Source: Lachnospiraceae bacterium (lineage in GTDB: Bacteria > Bacillota > Clostridia > Lachnospirales > Lachnospiraceae). Taken from it: a stretch of DNA of 64,000 nucleotides. Shown here in pieces: positions 1 to 8,665 of this stretch. Location of the stretch: the NCBI GenBank assembly GCA_014239155.1, contig JAAZZQ010000060.1, forward strand, positions 248,001 to 312,000. The letters run 5' to 3'. The notes beneath the pieces are model-generated. The model saw nothing but the letters and a program-made list of their open reading frames with translations, was not told the origin of the DNA and did not search any database. The first letter of the stretch is position 1. Every line of letters begins with the position of its first letter. The translations under genes were made by a program, and so were the position numbers.

Positions 1-1
1 A

Positions 2-181
2 CTAGAGGTAAAAAATCCGGAGATTTTAAGAGAGCTTCCCAAGGATTGTTGTGTGGTTATCTGCAATATTTATTACCGTGAGATAGAGGTACAGCTTCGT
101 GAAATGGGAATTGAAAATATTGGGTATTTTAATGATGAATATATGCCGTCGTTCTATTTTGATAGATTGGACAATGAATGA
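2..181 (+). CDS. C-terminal fragment of an unidentified protein
   Basis: An open frame enters from the left edge and ends at a TGA at 179-181, giving about 59 residues. The fragment reads like the end of an alpha/beta protein: a hydrophobic strand (CCVVICNIYY), a helix (REIEVQLREMGI), then a short tail ending FDRLDNE. That pattern is common in small Rossmann-like domains of sugar or glycan biosynthesis proteins, but I cannot name the family from this piece. The next gene starts 21 bases downstream behind a GGAGG, so the two are probably co-transcribed. Confidence 0.6.
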   Translation, partial: LEVKNPEILRELPKDCCVVICNIYYREIEVQLREMGIENIGYFNDEYMPSFYFDRLDNE

Positions 182-202
182 GAGATTTCAGGAGGGAACA
201 TA

Positions 203-1141
203 ATGGATATTGGTGTACAAACCAAAAATATAATAAAGGACGAATGTCCGTTGGAAGGTTTTGAATTGTTACAGCAGACAGGTTTTACTTGTTGTGATTT
301 CAGCCTAAATTCGTATCTATTAAATTCGTCTCTATATAGATTTGAAATTAATAATTTTTTTGACCAATCGGAGGTAGAACTTGAGACATTTTTTACACCA
401 CATAAAAGAGCAGCAAAAACTGCAAATATCAAGATAAATCAGATGCATATGCCATATCCAAATTATGTGCCAAATGGCGGAGATGAATTAAACGATTATC
501 TAAAAAATATTGTTGCGCCAAAAAGTATGAAGATATGTGCTTTTATGGACTGCCAATATATTGTGATACACGGTTTTAAACTTGCGCACTACTTAGGATC
601 AGAAGAAGTAGAATGGAAGAAAACTCTGGAATTTATCGAGTTTCTTGCGCCGCTGGCAAAGGAGCTGGGCATTACCATATGTATTGAAAATATTTATACT
701 AATATTGGAAATCATATTGTGGAAGGACCATGCTGTGATGCTAGAAAGGCAGCAGCTAGAATAGACACTGTAAATGAAAAATATGGTGCAGAAGTTTTGG
801 GATTTTGTTTTGATACTGGACACGCAAACCTTGTTGGGATTGACTTTGAGGATTTTATAATGGTTCTTGGAAATCGACTAAAAGTTTTGCATATTCATGA
901 TAATGATGGTGTTCGCGATTTGCACCAAATTCCTTTCACGTTTACAAGAAGTCGTGAAAATAAAACTTCCACGGACTGGGAAGGTTTTATTACAGGACTT
1001 AAAAAAATACATTTTAATCGTGTACTAAGCTTTGAGACTGCGCCAGTACTCACAGCTTTTCCAGATGCTATGAAGGTAGATACGCTCAGTTTTATTGCCA
1101 ATATAGGAAAATATTTTTCTGGCGTTTTGGGGAAGAAATAG
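203..1141 (+). CDS. Sugar phosphate isomerase/epimerase-like TIM barrel protein
   Basis: This 312-residue protein fits the xylose isomerase-like (AP endonuclease 2) TIM-barrel superfamily. The metal-site residues of that fold are visible in the expected order: Glu in CIENIY, Asp and His in CFDTGH, His in LHIHDND and Glu in LSFETA. These proteins typically isomerise or epimerise sugars or inositol derivatives using a divalent metal. The substrate cannot be deduced. A GGAGG lies about 8 bases before the ATG. The upstream partial gene is close enough to share its transcript, and a strong terminator follows, so this is the last gene of its operon. A nuclease role is possible for the superfamily but less likely at this length and without other repair genes nearby. 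Confidence 0.8.
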   Translation: MDIGVQTKNIIKDECPLEGFELLQQTGFTCCDFSLNSYLLNSSLYRFEINNFFDQSEVELETFFTPHKRAAKTANIKINQMHMPYPNYVPNGGDELNDYLKNIVAPKSMKICAFMDCQYIVIHGFKLAHYLGSEEVEWKKTLEFIEFLAPLAKELGITICIENIYTNIGNHIVEGPCCDARKAAARIDTVNEKYGAEVLGFCFDTGHANLVGIDFEDFIMVLGNRLKVLHIHDNDGVRDLHQIPFTFTRSRENKTSTDWEGFITGLKKIHFNRVLSFETAPVLTAFPDAMKVDTLSFIANIGKYFSGVLGKK

Positions 1142-1188
1142 GATAATTAGAAAATACATAATCACATCACAGCAGGAGATACTATAAT

Positions 1189-1221
1189 ATGCAGTCTGTT
1201 ACAGACTGCATGAGATTTTTT
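1189..1221 (+). terminator. Rho-independent terminator
   Basis: A perfect 10-bp stem (ATGCAGTCTG/CAGACTGCAT) with a 3-base TTA loop is followed by GAGATTTTTT. It closes the operon ending with the TIM-barrel gene. Confidence 0.85.
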
Positions 1222-1251
1222 GTAGCGCATAGATAAGAATGAGGTGTGATT

Positions 1252-1458
1252 ATGGATTATACAGATGGTTTGCAAGGCGGTGTGCTGCCGCTTGGGCTGG
1301 CGTTTGGATTAGCGATGGACGAGCAGGCAATCAATAATTATGGTAAGTTGACAGAATATGAAAAAGAACGAATTCTTGCGGAGAGCAAAAATGTGAAGAG
1401 CAAAGAAGAAATGCAGGAGTTGATACAGCGTATCAGTGATGGAGATACAATGATATAG
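1252..1458 (+). CDS. Small hypothetical protein (68 aa)
   Basis: A short acidic protein starting MDYTDGLQGG. It has a glycine/leucine-rich N-terminus, then two predicted helices rich in Glu, Lys and Gln. No signal peptide, cysteines or known motif are visible. I chose the ATG at 1252 because GAGGTG at 1241-1246 sits 5 bases upstream; an in-frame GTG at 1246 overlaps that ribosome binding site. It stands alone between two terminators and so is its own transcription unit. Small proteins of this appearance recur in Lachnospiraceae genomes, but I know of no function. Confidence 0.6.
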   Translation: MDYTDGLQGGVLPLGLAFGLAMDEQAINNYGKLTEYEKERILAESKNVKSKEEMQELIQRISDGDTMI

Positions 1459-1474
1459 TCAACAGAACGGCAGA

Positions 1475-1520
1475 AATGGCGGCAGAGGTCTAGAAAATGG
1501 CTTTGCCGCCATTGTTATTT
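1475..1520 (+). terminator. Rho-independent terminator
   Basis: Perfect 10-bp arms, AATGGCGGCA at 1475-1484 and TGCCGCCATT at 1504-1513, followed by GTTATTTTAT. It ends the short gene before it. Confidence 0.8.
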
Positions 1521-1784
1521 TATACAAAAAATCATGGAATAAACTGTAAAAAAGTGAAATTTTTTTATTTCGCTCTTTTAATATAATAGGATTTAGTGTA
1601 TCATTGAGGAAGGAACATATTCAGAAACTGTAAGGATAGGTTACAGTTTGGTCTAGGACTTTGCATTTACTGCAAATTATGGCTTTATAAGCCACGTAAA
1701 ATTGCGTAGTGGTAGAAACGCATCGAGCATGTGGCTTGTGATGGCGCGGTTTTCGTATGATATAGAGTGATTAAGAGGGCAGCA
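1521..1784 (+). other. Intergenic leader with promoter-like site and several hairpins
   Basis: A TATAAT-like sequence lies near 1579. After it come three inverted repeats: AACTGTA/TACAGTT (about 1625-1648), TTTGCA/TGCAAA around a TTTAC loop (about 1660-1676), and AAGCCAC/GTGGCTT (about 1690-1741) enclosing TGCGT/ACGCA. The stretch from about 1660 to 1705 closely resembles the reverse complement of about 42735-42780, and its hairpin core recurs at 31408-31423. It is therefore more likely a dispersed repeat than a known riboswitch, none of whose signatures I could match. Confidence 0.45.
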
Positions 1785-2093
1785 ATGGATTGTAAAGAGG
1801 CGCAGCGATACATTCATCTGTTTTTGAAAGATGAACTAGACAGGGATACGGAGTATCAATTGGTGGAACATATAACTTCCTGCAGTGAGTGTATGGAGGA
1901 ACTTACGGTTGAATACCTTTTATTAGAAGGTATCAGCAGACTTGAGAATGATGAGGATATAGATGTGCAGAGTGAACTGGAAGATAGGCTGAATCGGATT
2001 ATTACCCGCAAAAAGGTATTTAAACAGCTAAAAGCCGGTCTTTTTTTAGTTGGTTCGTTGATATTTTGCATATTTTTGCTGGGAGGGGTATAG
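1785..2093 (+). CDS. Zinc-finger (zf-HC2, anti-sigma-factor-like) membrane protein
   Basis: About 102 residues. The N-terminal half carries the H-x3-C-x2-C pattern of the putative zinc-finger/anti-sigma family (EHITSCSECMEEL), plus an earlier Cys in MDCKEAQ. The C-terminus has one membrane segment (AGLFLVGSLIFCIFLLGG). Relatives hold an ECF sigma factor or act as small regulatory membrane proteins; no sigma gene is adjacent here, so the partner is unknown. The ATG at 1785 is preceded by AAGAGGG at 1773-1779; a GTG at 1767 is in frame but has no site. It ends 6 bases before polA, so the two are probably one operon. Confidence 0.75.
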   Translation: MDCKEAQRYIHLFLKDELDRDTEYQLVEHITSCSECMEELTVEYLLLEGISRLENDEDIDVQSELEDRLNRIITRKKVFKQLKAGLFLVGSLIFCIFLLGGV

Positions 2094-2099
2094 AACATC

Positions 2100-4814
2100 A
2101 TGAGCAGAATTGTTTTGATAGACGGCAGTAATATTTTACAGAAGGCATTTTATAATGTGCCAATAATGACGGATGCGACAGGGCTTCATACCAATGCGGT
2201 TTTTGGATTTGTAAATATATTATTAAAAATAGTAGAGAAGGAAAAACCAGATTACTTGAGTGTAATATTTGGAACAGAGGAGAGTGTACAGTCAGAGGCA
2301 CTTAAAGAGCAAGGTCCTATTTTGAAGGATCTTTTGTCTGCGATGAAGATTTATTTTATGGAAGCGCAAGGAATCAAAACCGCAGATTTTTTGGGGAGCG
2401 TTGTAAGGTGTCTGGAAGAAGGATTAGAAAAGGAAGAATTGGAGATTGTGCTGTTTACAAGTGAACGAAATATTTTGCAGCTTGCTTCAAGCAAAACAAG
2501 AATTTGTATTGTGGAAACAGGTGGCGGCAAGACGGCATTTCAAGAATATGGAGTGGATACAATACAAAAAGAATATCAGTTTGAACCTGCGTATTTTTAT
2601 GTGTTGCAGGTATTGACAGAAATAGCGCACATTGGGAAAAAGACAGCAATTGATTTGCTGCATACCTACGCTTCTGATGAGAATATGATAACCGCATTGT
2701 ATGAACATTTGGACGAACTACCACAAAAGAGTATTCAGGAAAGATTGTTGCAGAACAAAGAGGCAGTTTTGCACGATAAAGAGTTCTGGAAAATTGATAA
2801 AAATGTTGCGGTTGATTTTTCACTGGAAAAGACAGTGTTTCATGCTGGAAATATATTTTCAATGGAGTCTAATGTTTTGCTGAAGAGACACTCCTTACAC
2901 GGCAAATTTGGGCAGTCTGAATTAGGGAACAATTCAGCAGCCATCAATGTAAACAAAGATATTAAGGTGGTTGCCATTCAAACGAAGGGGGATGTTCAAA
3001 GCGTTTTTGACAGGGTTATCCAAGCTGGTTATGCGGCAATACGACCAATTAGTGTTAGAGCCAAAGGTGTTGGTGAGTTTGGAGCACACGCAGATGGACA
3101 AATGTATTTGCAGATGGATGCAGAGGAAGCAATTTTTGGCTGTATGTTATGCGGTGGTTCGGATAATGAGCGAAATGTTTATTTTATGGAAAGTAGTGAC
3201 ACAATTTCTGCAGAGTATCTTCAACAGCAAATAGAGAGGATGCTTTTGTCAGAAAGGATGTCGGTTGCTGTATTTGATATTAAAAGCGATTATGGCAATC
3301 TGTTTTCGCAGGAAAATGACAGAAAGTTGTCGTCGCATGAGATGACAGAGCGGCTTTTTGACTGTAAGATTGCAGCATACTTGATGAATCCACTTAAAAG
3401 TGATTATAATATTGTAGATGTAGCGAATGAGTATCTGGGCATTCAGATACAGAAATGGGCAGAGGTATTTGGAAAGGAAGATTTTAGCACAGCGTATCGA
3501 AATCAGAGAGAGGAAGTTTTGTCTTATCTTGCAAAAGAAACGTATGTGTTGTACTGCGCAGAACCGTTGCTGGAAACAGCATTGGCGCAAAACAAGATGG
3601 ATAAGCTCTTTCGGAATCTTGAGATGCCATTAACTTATGTATTGTTTGATATGGAGCGAGAGGGAATTCTTGTTCGCCCGGAGGAACTAAAGAGTTATGG
3701 CGAGGCGCTCAACGGTCGAATTAGCGAGTTGGAAAAAGCAATTCATACAGCGGTTGGGGAGGTTTTTAATATTAACTCTCCAAAACAATTGGGGGAAATT
3801 TTATTTGACAAGATGAAATTGCCCGGAGGGAAGAAGACAAAAACTGGGTATTCGACGGCGGCAGAAGTGCTTGAGAAGCTTGCGCTAGAGAATCCAATTG
3901 TCAAGGATATTTTGGAATACAGGGGGCTTACAAAGCTGAAATCAACTTATGCAGATGGACTTGCTGTGTATATTGATGCGGAAAACAAGATACACACAAA
4001 TTTTAACCAGACAATTACTGCAACGGGAAGATTGAGTTCCACAGAGCCAAATTTACAGAACATTCCAATGCGTATGGAGCTTGGCAGACGAATTAGAAAG
4101 GTATTTGTACCCCAAAAAGGTTGTATTTTTATGGATGCAGATTACTCACAGATTGAGTTGCGTGTGCTGGCACATATGTCGGAAGATCAGCAGTTGATTG
4201 AAGCATATAAAATGGAGGAGGATATTCATAGGATTACTGCGTCGAAGGTATTTCATACACCATTTGCGGAGGTTACGGACTTGCAGAGACGCAACGCCAA
4301 GGCAGTAAATTTTGGAATTGTATATGGTATTAGCTCTTTTGGACTGAGTCAGGATTTGAGCATCACGCCCAAGGAGGCGAAAAGTTATATTGATGAATAT
4401 TTTAAAACGTATCCCGGAATTAAGAAGTTTTTGGATAGGCTGGTAGATGACGCGAAAGATAAGGGATACTGTGAAACGATGTTTGGCAGAAGAAGACCTG
4501 TTCCTGAGTTGAAATCTACAAATTTTAATCAGCGTTCTTTTGGAGAGCGTGTTGCCATGAACTCTCCAATACAGGGAACGGCAGCAGATATTATCAAATA
4601 TGCAATGGTTCATGTTTATGATGCGCTGAAGGCAAAGGGACTTCGGTCAAAGTTGATTTTGCAGATACATGATGAGTTGTTGATTGAGACAAGAAATGAA
4701 GAAGTTGAGGAAGTGAGGGCAATTCTGGCACACGAAATGCAGAATGCATGTGAGCTCGCAGTAAAATTGGAGATTGATCTTCACACAGGGACTGATTGGT
4801 ATGAGGCAAAATAG
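2100..4814 (+). CDS. polA: DNA polymerase I, with degenerate 5' nuclease and proofreading domains
   Basis: 904 residues, family A polymerase. The polymerase core is intact: motif A DYSQIELR (Asp681), motif B RRNAKAVNFGIVYG, and motif C QIHDEL (Asp858-Glu859). The N-terminal 5'-3' nuclease (FEN) domain is recognisable but eroded. The usual EADD reads KTADF at 94-98, TGDRD reads TSERN at 120-124, and the GD-x-SDN-xPG region is missing before IGKKTA at 178-183. The central domain lacks the DxE metal pair of 3'-5' proofreading, as in Bacillus-type enzymes. It should fill gaps and synthesise repair patches, but RNA primer removal would need another nuclease. It sits 6 bases after the zinc-finger gene and is followed by coaE one base after its stop. 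Confidence 0.95.
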   Translation: MSRIVLIDGSNILQKAFYNVPIMTDATGLHTNAVFGFVNILLKIVEKEKPDYLSVIFGTEESVQSEALKEQGPILKDLLSAMKIYFMEAQGIKTADFLGSVVRCLEEGLEKEELEIVLFTSERNILQLASSKTRICIVETGGGKTAFQEYGVDTIQKEYQFEPAYFYVLQVLTEIAHIGKKTAIDLLHTYASDENMITALYEHLDELPQKSIQERLLQNKEAVLHDKEFWKIDKNVAVDFSLEKTVFHAGNIFSMESNVLLKRHSLHGKFGQSELGNNSAAINVNKDIKVVAIQTKGDVQSVFDRVIQAGYAAIRPISVRAKGVGEFGAHADGQMYLQMDAEEAIFGCMLCGGSDNERNVYFMESSDTISAEYLQQQIERMLLSERMSVAVFDIKSDYGNLFSQENDRKLSSHEMTERLFDCKIAAYLMNPLKSDYNIVDVANEYLGIQIQKWAEVFGKEDFSTAYRNQREEVLSYLAKETYVLYCAEPLLETALAQNKMDKLFRNLEMPLTYVLFDMEREGILVRPEELKSYGEALNGRISELEKAIHTAVGEVFNINSPKQLGEILFDKMKLPGGKKTKTGYSTAAEVLEKLALENPIVKDILEYRGLTKLKSTYADGLAVYIDAENKIHTNFNQTITATGRLSSTEPNLQNIPMRMELGRRIRKVFVPQKGCIFMDADYSQIELRVLAHMSEDQQLIEAYKMEEDIHRITASKVFHTPFAEVTDLQRRNAKAVNFGIVYGISSFGLSQDLSITPKEAKSYIDEYFKTYPGIKKFLDRLVDDAKDKGYCETMFGRRRPVPELKSTNFNQRSFGERVAMNSPIQGTAADIIKYAMVHVYDALKAKGLRSKLILQIHDELLIETRNEEVEEVRAILAHEMQNACELAVKLEIDLHTGTDWYEAK

Positions 4815-4815
4815 T

Positions 4816-5412
4816 ATGAAAATTATAGGGATTACTGGCGGTGTTGGTGCAGGGAAAACAAAAGTTCTCTCCTATATAGAATCACAGTTTTCCTGTAGAG
4901 TTATAAGAGCAGACGAGGCGGCACACAAGTTGTATGAGCCGGAACAGATATGTTATCAGAAGCTTGTTGCACTTCTAGGACAGGAGATTTTAAACTCTGA
5001 TAATACGATTGATAAGGCTAAGATGGCAACAGCTATTTTTGGAGATAATGTACTGTTGGCAAAAGTAAATAGTATTGTGCACCCAGAAGTAAAAAAGTAT
5101 ATCCTAAAACAAATTGCCATAGAGCGTGAAAGAGGAGCAGTGGAGTACTTTTTTATAGAGGCGGCACTTTTGGTTGAAGAGCACTATGACCAGATTGTGG
5201 ATGAGATGTGGTATATCCATTCAGATGTGGCGATTCGGGAGAAAAGGTTGGCGCAGAGTAGACAGTATAGTGCACAGAAGATAGCAGAGATTATGAAAGG
5301 ACAGTTACATGAGGAAGAATTTAGAAAACACTGTCAGGTGGTAATTATGAACAATGGCGATTTGGAGGAAACCTACAAACAGATTAATAAAATTATGGGG
5401 GTTAATATATGA
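4816..5412 (+). CDS. coaE: Dephospho-CoA kinase
   Basis: 198 residues. It phosphorylates the ribose 3'-OH of dephospho-CoA with ATP, the last step of coenzyme A synthesis in the cytoplasm. The P-loop is at the extreme N-terminus (GITGGVGAGKTKVL), followed by the family's RADEAAH motif (Asp in the catalytic position) and the IFGD...VHPEV region. The ATG at 4816 was chosen because the P-loop starts right after it and TGAGG lies 9 bases upstream; an in-frame ATG at 4774 inside polA would add an unconserved tail. It is coupled to polA (1-base gap) and overlaps the next gene by ATGA. Confidence 0.95.
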   Translation: MKIIGITGGVGAGKTKVLSYIESQFSCRVIRADEAAHKLYEPEQICYQKLVALLGQEILNSDNTIDKAKMATAIFGDNVLLAKVNSIVHPEVKKYILKQIAIERERGAVEYFFIEAALLVEEHYDQIVDEMWYIHSDVAIREKRLAQSRQYSAQKIAEIMKGQLHEEEFRKHCQVVIMNNGDLEETYKQINKIMGVNI

Positions 5413-7796
5413 ACGAGAGGAACGTGAATGAGGAGGAGCTTGTATTTGGATTAGATATTGGTACCCGAAGTATTGTGGGTACCGTGGGCTATAGACAAGG
5501 GGAAAGATTTGTCGTGATAGCGCAGGAAATTCGGCAGCATCAGACGCGTGCCATGTTTGACGGGCAGATTCATGATATCAACAGGGTAGCTGCCTCCATA
5601 GCGGATATCAGGCAATGTTTGCAGGAAAAGACAGGTGTCAAATTAAATGAGGCTTGTATTGCGGCCGCGGGGCGTGTGCTTAAGACAATGAATGTACATG
5701 CAGATATGGACCTTGACAAAGAGCGAAATGTCACAAAAGACGACATAAGCAACCTAATTTCGCTGGGAATAGAACAAGCATTTGCAGAATTTCAAGATAA
5801 TAATGATACAGATATGCACTTTTATTGTGTGGGATATTCCGTCGTGCGCTACTATTTGAATGGATTGTGGATGGGACAGCCAGAACACCACAAGGCAAAA
5901 ACAATTGGAGCAGATATTATTGCAACTTTTCTGCCAGATAATGTTGTGGATGGTTTGTACAGTGCAGTGGAACTTGCTGGACTGCGGGTTGCAAATCTTA
6001 CATTGGAGCCAATTGCGGCAATTCGAGTTGCTATTCCAGAGAAATTTAGATTGTTAAATATTGCAATGATTGACGTTGGTGCAGGGACATCAGATATTTC
6101 GATTACAGATGATGGCACTGTTGTTGCATTTGGAATGATTCCCTGCGCAGGGGATACACTTACAGAGCTTTTGGCAAAAACTTGCCTGATTGACTTTGGC
6201 ACAGCGGAGATGATTAAGACAGCGGCGACACAGCAGGAAGAAATTGTGTATGAAGATATTATGGGTATGGAGCAGACGATTACTGCAAAGGAAGTAATTG
6301 CGATTTGTCAGAACGAGATTGAGCGAATGGCAAAGCTTGCGGCAAATACGATCAAGGAACTAAATGGTGGGACTTCCCCTAGCGCCGTATTTATTGTTGG
6401 CGGCGGTGGCAAAATTAAGGGATTTGACGAGTTGGTCGCAGCAGAACTCGGACTAGACCCAAAGCGTGTTGCGCTTCGCGGGGAGGAGATTATGCGGGAT
6501 ATCGATTTTCCGGAGGGTGCACTGAAAGATTCCACGATTATTACGCCGATTGGAATTTGTTTGACATATTATGAGCAGTACAATAATTTTATCTATATCA
6601 CATTTAATGGCAATAAAATCAAGCTCTATGATAACAATAAGCTTACAGTGACAGATGCTGCGATACAGGCGGACTTTACGAGGGATGGTCTTTTTCCAAG
6701 ACGCGGGGAAGAACTGCGCTATACTGTAAATGGCAAAAATCGCGTTACTAAGGGAGAATATGGTGAGAGCGCGCACATTTATGTAAATGGTGAGGAAGTG
6801 AGTCTTAGCCATAATATCAAGGCAAATGATGTGATTGTGCTTGAGGAATCCACTCTAGGGATACCCGCAGAAGAAAAGATTGCGGATTTGATTGATTATA
6901 ATGGAAAGATTGTCGTCACAGTAAACGGTGATGAGATGCAGCTTCCAAAGCCCGTAAGGGTAAATGGTACAGCGGTTACAGAAGAGTATTTGATACAATA
7001 TGGTGATGATATTGAGGTATTTACTACCTATACATATGATGCGTTTTTTGCATTTATGGATTTAACACCAGAGGATATGATTTTATTTGTCAATGGTGAG
7101 CAGGCTGATAGTACAGTGGAGATTCATGCTTTGGATAAACTTGAACTTAAGAATCGGAAAGAGCATGAACTTAAAAAAATTTACAAGGAATCACAACGGG
7201 AAGCAGTCAGAGATGCGGTGAAAGATCATGTGGCAAAAGCAGAGAAAAAAAGAGAACAGGGGACTTTGAATTCGGAGGAAAAACCAGAGGAAGCGCCAAT
7301 ACAGGAGACTGTTTCTGCAGTGTCAGACAATGAAAAAGGAAATACAGATTCCGATGCAAATAAGGATACCAAGACGCCAGTGGACAAAGAAACAAGAACA
7401 GAGGAAAAACAGGAGACAACTTTGGAGGTAGACAAGGCAGTGGCAGAGAAAGCGCCGATAGAGTCCGTAGCTTCAGAATCCGCAGCAGAGGAACCAAAGC
7501 AGGAAAATGCATCAGAAACAGATAAAAAATCGGAGTTAGAGTCAGAGACAAAGAAAAAGGAAGAACAGAAGGAAGAAAAGGAGGAATCTGGAAAAAAGAT
7601 TATTGTCATTGTAAATCAGAATCCGATAGTTATGAGGGGCAAACAGAGTTATATGTTTGTGGATATATTTGATTACATTGATTTTGACACCAGCAGAGTG
7701 CGCGGAGGAGGGATTGCCACGCTTGTCAATGGAAAAGATGCGCAGTATACACAGGAAATCCATAATGGGGATAAGATAGAAGTATATTGGAAATAA
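5409..7796 (+). CDS. Long FtsA-like actin-fold protein with C-terminal extension
   Basis: 795 residues, nearly twice classical FtsA. Residues 1 to about 390 form an FtsA/PilM-type actin ATPase. They show phosphate-1 GLDIGTRSIVG, an SHS2-like insert, phosphate-2 IDVGAGTSDISI and the adenosine motif VGGGGKIKGF. From about 390 to 590 come repeated small beta-rich modules. An acidic, Lys/Glu-rich low-complexity linker runs from about 610 to 730, and a final beta-grasp-like domain spans about 735-795. No amphipathic membrane helix of the FtsA type is evident at the C-terminus. Long FtsA relatives like this occur in Clostridia; a role in division or envelope assembly is inferred. It overlaps coaE by 4 bases. 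Confidence 0.8.
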   Translation: MNERNVNEEELVFGLDIGTRSIVGTVGYRQGERFVVIAQEIRQHQTRAMFDGQIHDINRVAASIADIRQCLQEKTGVKLNEACIAAAGRVLKTMNVHADMDLDKERNVTKDDISNLISLGIEQAFAEFQDNNDTDMHFYCVGYSVVRYYLNGLWMGQPEHHKAKTIGADIIATFLPDNVVDGLYSAVELAGLRVANLTLEPIAAIRVAIPEKFRLLNIAMIDVGAGTSDISITDDGTVVAFGMIPCAGDTLTELLAKTCLIDFGTAEMIKTAATQQEEIVYEDIMGMEQTITAKEVIAICQNEIERMAKLAANTIKELNGGTSPSAVFIVGGGGKIKGFDELVAAELGLDPKRVALRGEEIMRDIDFPEGALKDSTIITPIGICLTYYEQYNNFIYITFNGNKIKLYDNNKLTVTDAAIQADFTRDGLFPRRGEELRYTVNGKNRVTKGEYGESAHIYVNGEEVSLSHNIKANDVIVLEESTLGIPAEEKIADLIDYNGKIVVTVNGDEMQLPKPVRVNGTAVTEEYLIQYGDDIEVFTTYTYDAFFAFMDLTPEDMILFVNGEQADSTVEIHALDKLELKNRKEHELKKIYKESQREAVRDAVKDHVAKAEKKREQGTLNSEEKPEEAPIQETVSAVSDNEKGNTDSDANKDTKTPVDKETRTEEKQETTLEVDKAVAEKAPIESVASESAAEEPKQENASETDKKSELESETKKKEEQKEEKEESGKKIIVIVNQNPIVMRGKQSYMFVDIFDYIDFDTSRVRGGGIATLVNGKDAQYTQEIHNGDKIEVYWK

Positions 7797-7828
7797 AACA
7801 GATTGGTATAGAACAGGAGTAGAAGTAG

Positions 7829-8626
7829 ATGAGAATGTGCAGTATAGCCAGTGGAAGTAGTGGAAATTGTATCTATATTGGTACAGAGGCGACACATCTT
7901 CTGGTAGATGCGGGGATAAGCTGCAAAAGAACGTTGGAGGCACTCAATCAGTTTGGATTGACGGGGAAAGATATTGATGGAATACTAATCACGCATGAAC
8001 ACGCAGACCATATTAGTGGTTTGCGTGTATTGTGCAGACAATTTGGCATACCAGTCTATGCTACAGAAGGAACAATAGCTGCCATGAAAAAAGTGAGTAA
8101 TCTTGCAGGGATAGAGGACTCACTTTTTCATGCAATTAAAATTGACAAAAAATTTATTTTAAAGGATATCACAATCAATCCAATGAAAATATCCCATGAT
8201 GCAGCTCAGCCAGCGGCATACAGATTTCAGTATGGAAATAAACGTATGGCAGTTGCAACAGATTTAGGTACTTATGATGCATATACAGTTGAGAGTCTTC
8301 GAGGGACAAATGTTCTGTTGCTGGAGGCGAACCATGATGTTAATATGCTCCAAGTAGGACCATATCCATATATGCTCAAACAAAGAATACTAGGTAAAAA
8401 AGGGCATTTATCCAATGAACTTTCGGGTAGGCTTTTGAGCCAATTGTTGCATAATGATTTAAAAACAGTATTTTTGGGACATCTAAGCAAGGACAATAAT
8501 TTGGCGGAGTTGGCATATGAAACGGTGCGATTGGAAATTTCTATGGCAGATAACCCTTATAAACCAGATGATTTTCCAATCTTAGTGGCAAGTCGAACTG
8601 AAGTGTCACAGATGGTGGAAATATAA
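7829..8626 (+). CDS. Metallo-beta-lactamase-fold hydrolase, WalJ/YycJ type
   Basis: 265 residues. The N-terminus CSIASGSSGNCIYIG is typical of the YycJ/WalJ branch, and the metal-binding HxHxDH motif is present as THEHADH, with further ligands in SHDAAQPA, VATDLG and FLGHLS. Relatives are described as metal-dependent nucleases or phosphodiesterases linked to replication and cell-wall homeostasis through the WalRK operon, but no walRK genes are adjacent here. AGGAGT precedes the ATG. The 32-base gap from the FtsA-like gene and the next gene 39 bases on suggest one long operon from 1785 to about 10356. Confidence 0.85.
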   Translation: MRMCSIASGSSGNCIYIGTEATHLLVDAGISCKRTLEALNQFGLTGKDIDGILITHEHADHISGLRVLCRQFGIPVYATEGTIAAMKKVSNLAGIEDSLFHAIKIDKKFILKDITINPMKISHDAAQPAAYRFQYGNKRMAVATDLGTYDAYTVESLRGTNVLLLEANHDVNMLQVGPYPYMLKQRILGKKGHLSNELSGRLLSQLLHNDLKTVFLGHLSKDNNLAELAYETVRLEISMADNPYKPDDFPILVASRTEVSQMVEI

Positions 8627-8665
8627 AAGGTAAAAGATATAAGTAAAAGATAGGAGTCATAAATT

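Noticed and set aside
1600..1760. Known riboswitch in the leader of the zinc-finger gene
   Set aside because: The hairpins were compared by eye with c-di-GMP, THF, cobalamin and T-box signatures and none matched; similarity to 42735-42780 favours a repeat.
4774..4815. Longer coaE start overlapping polA
   Set aside because: It would add 14 unconserved residues before the P-loop; the ATG at 4816 has a TGAGG site and begins directly with the family's N-terminus.
7206..7609. Minus-strand Ser/Phe/Leu-rich frames opposite the FtsA-like gene
   Set aside because: They mirror the acidic Lys/Glu linker read backwards and have no independent support.
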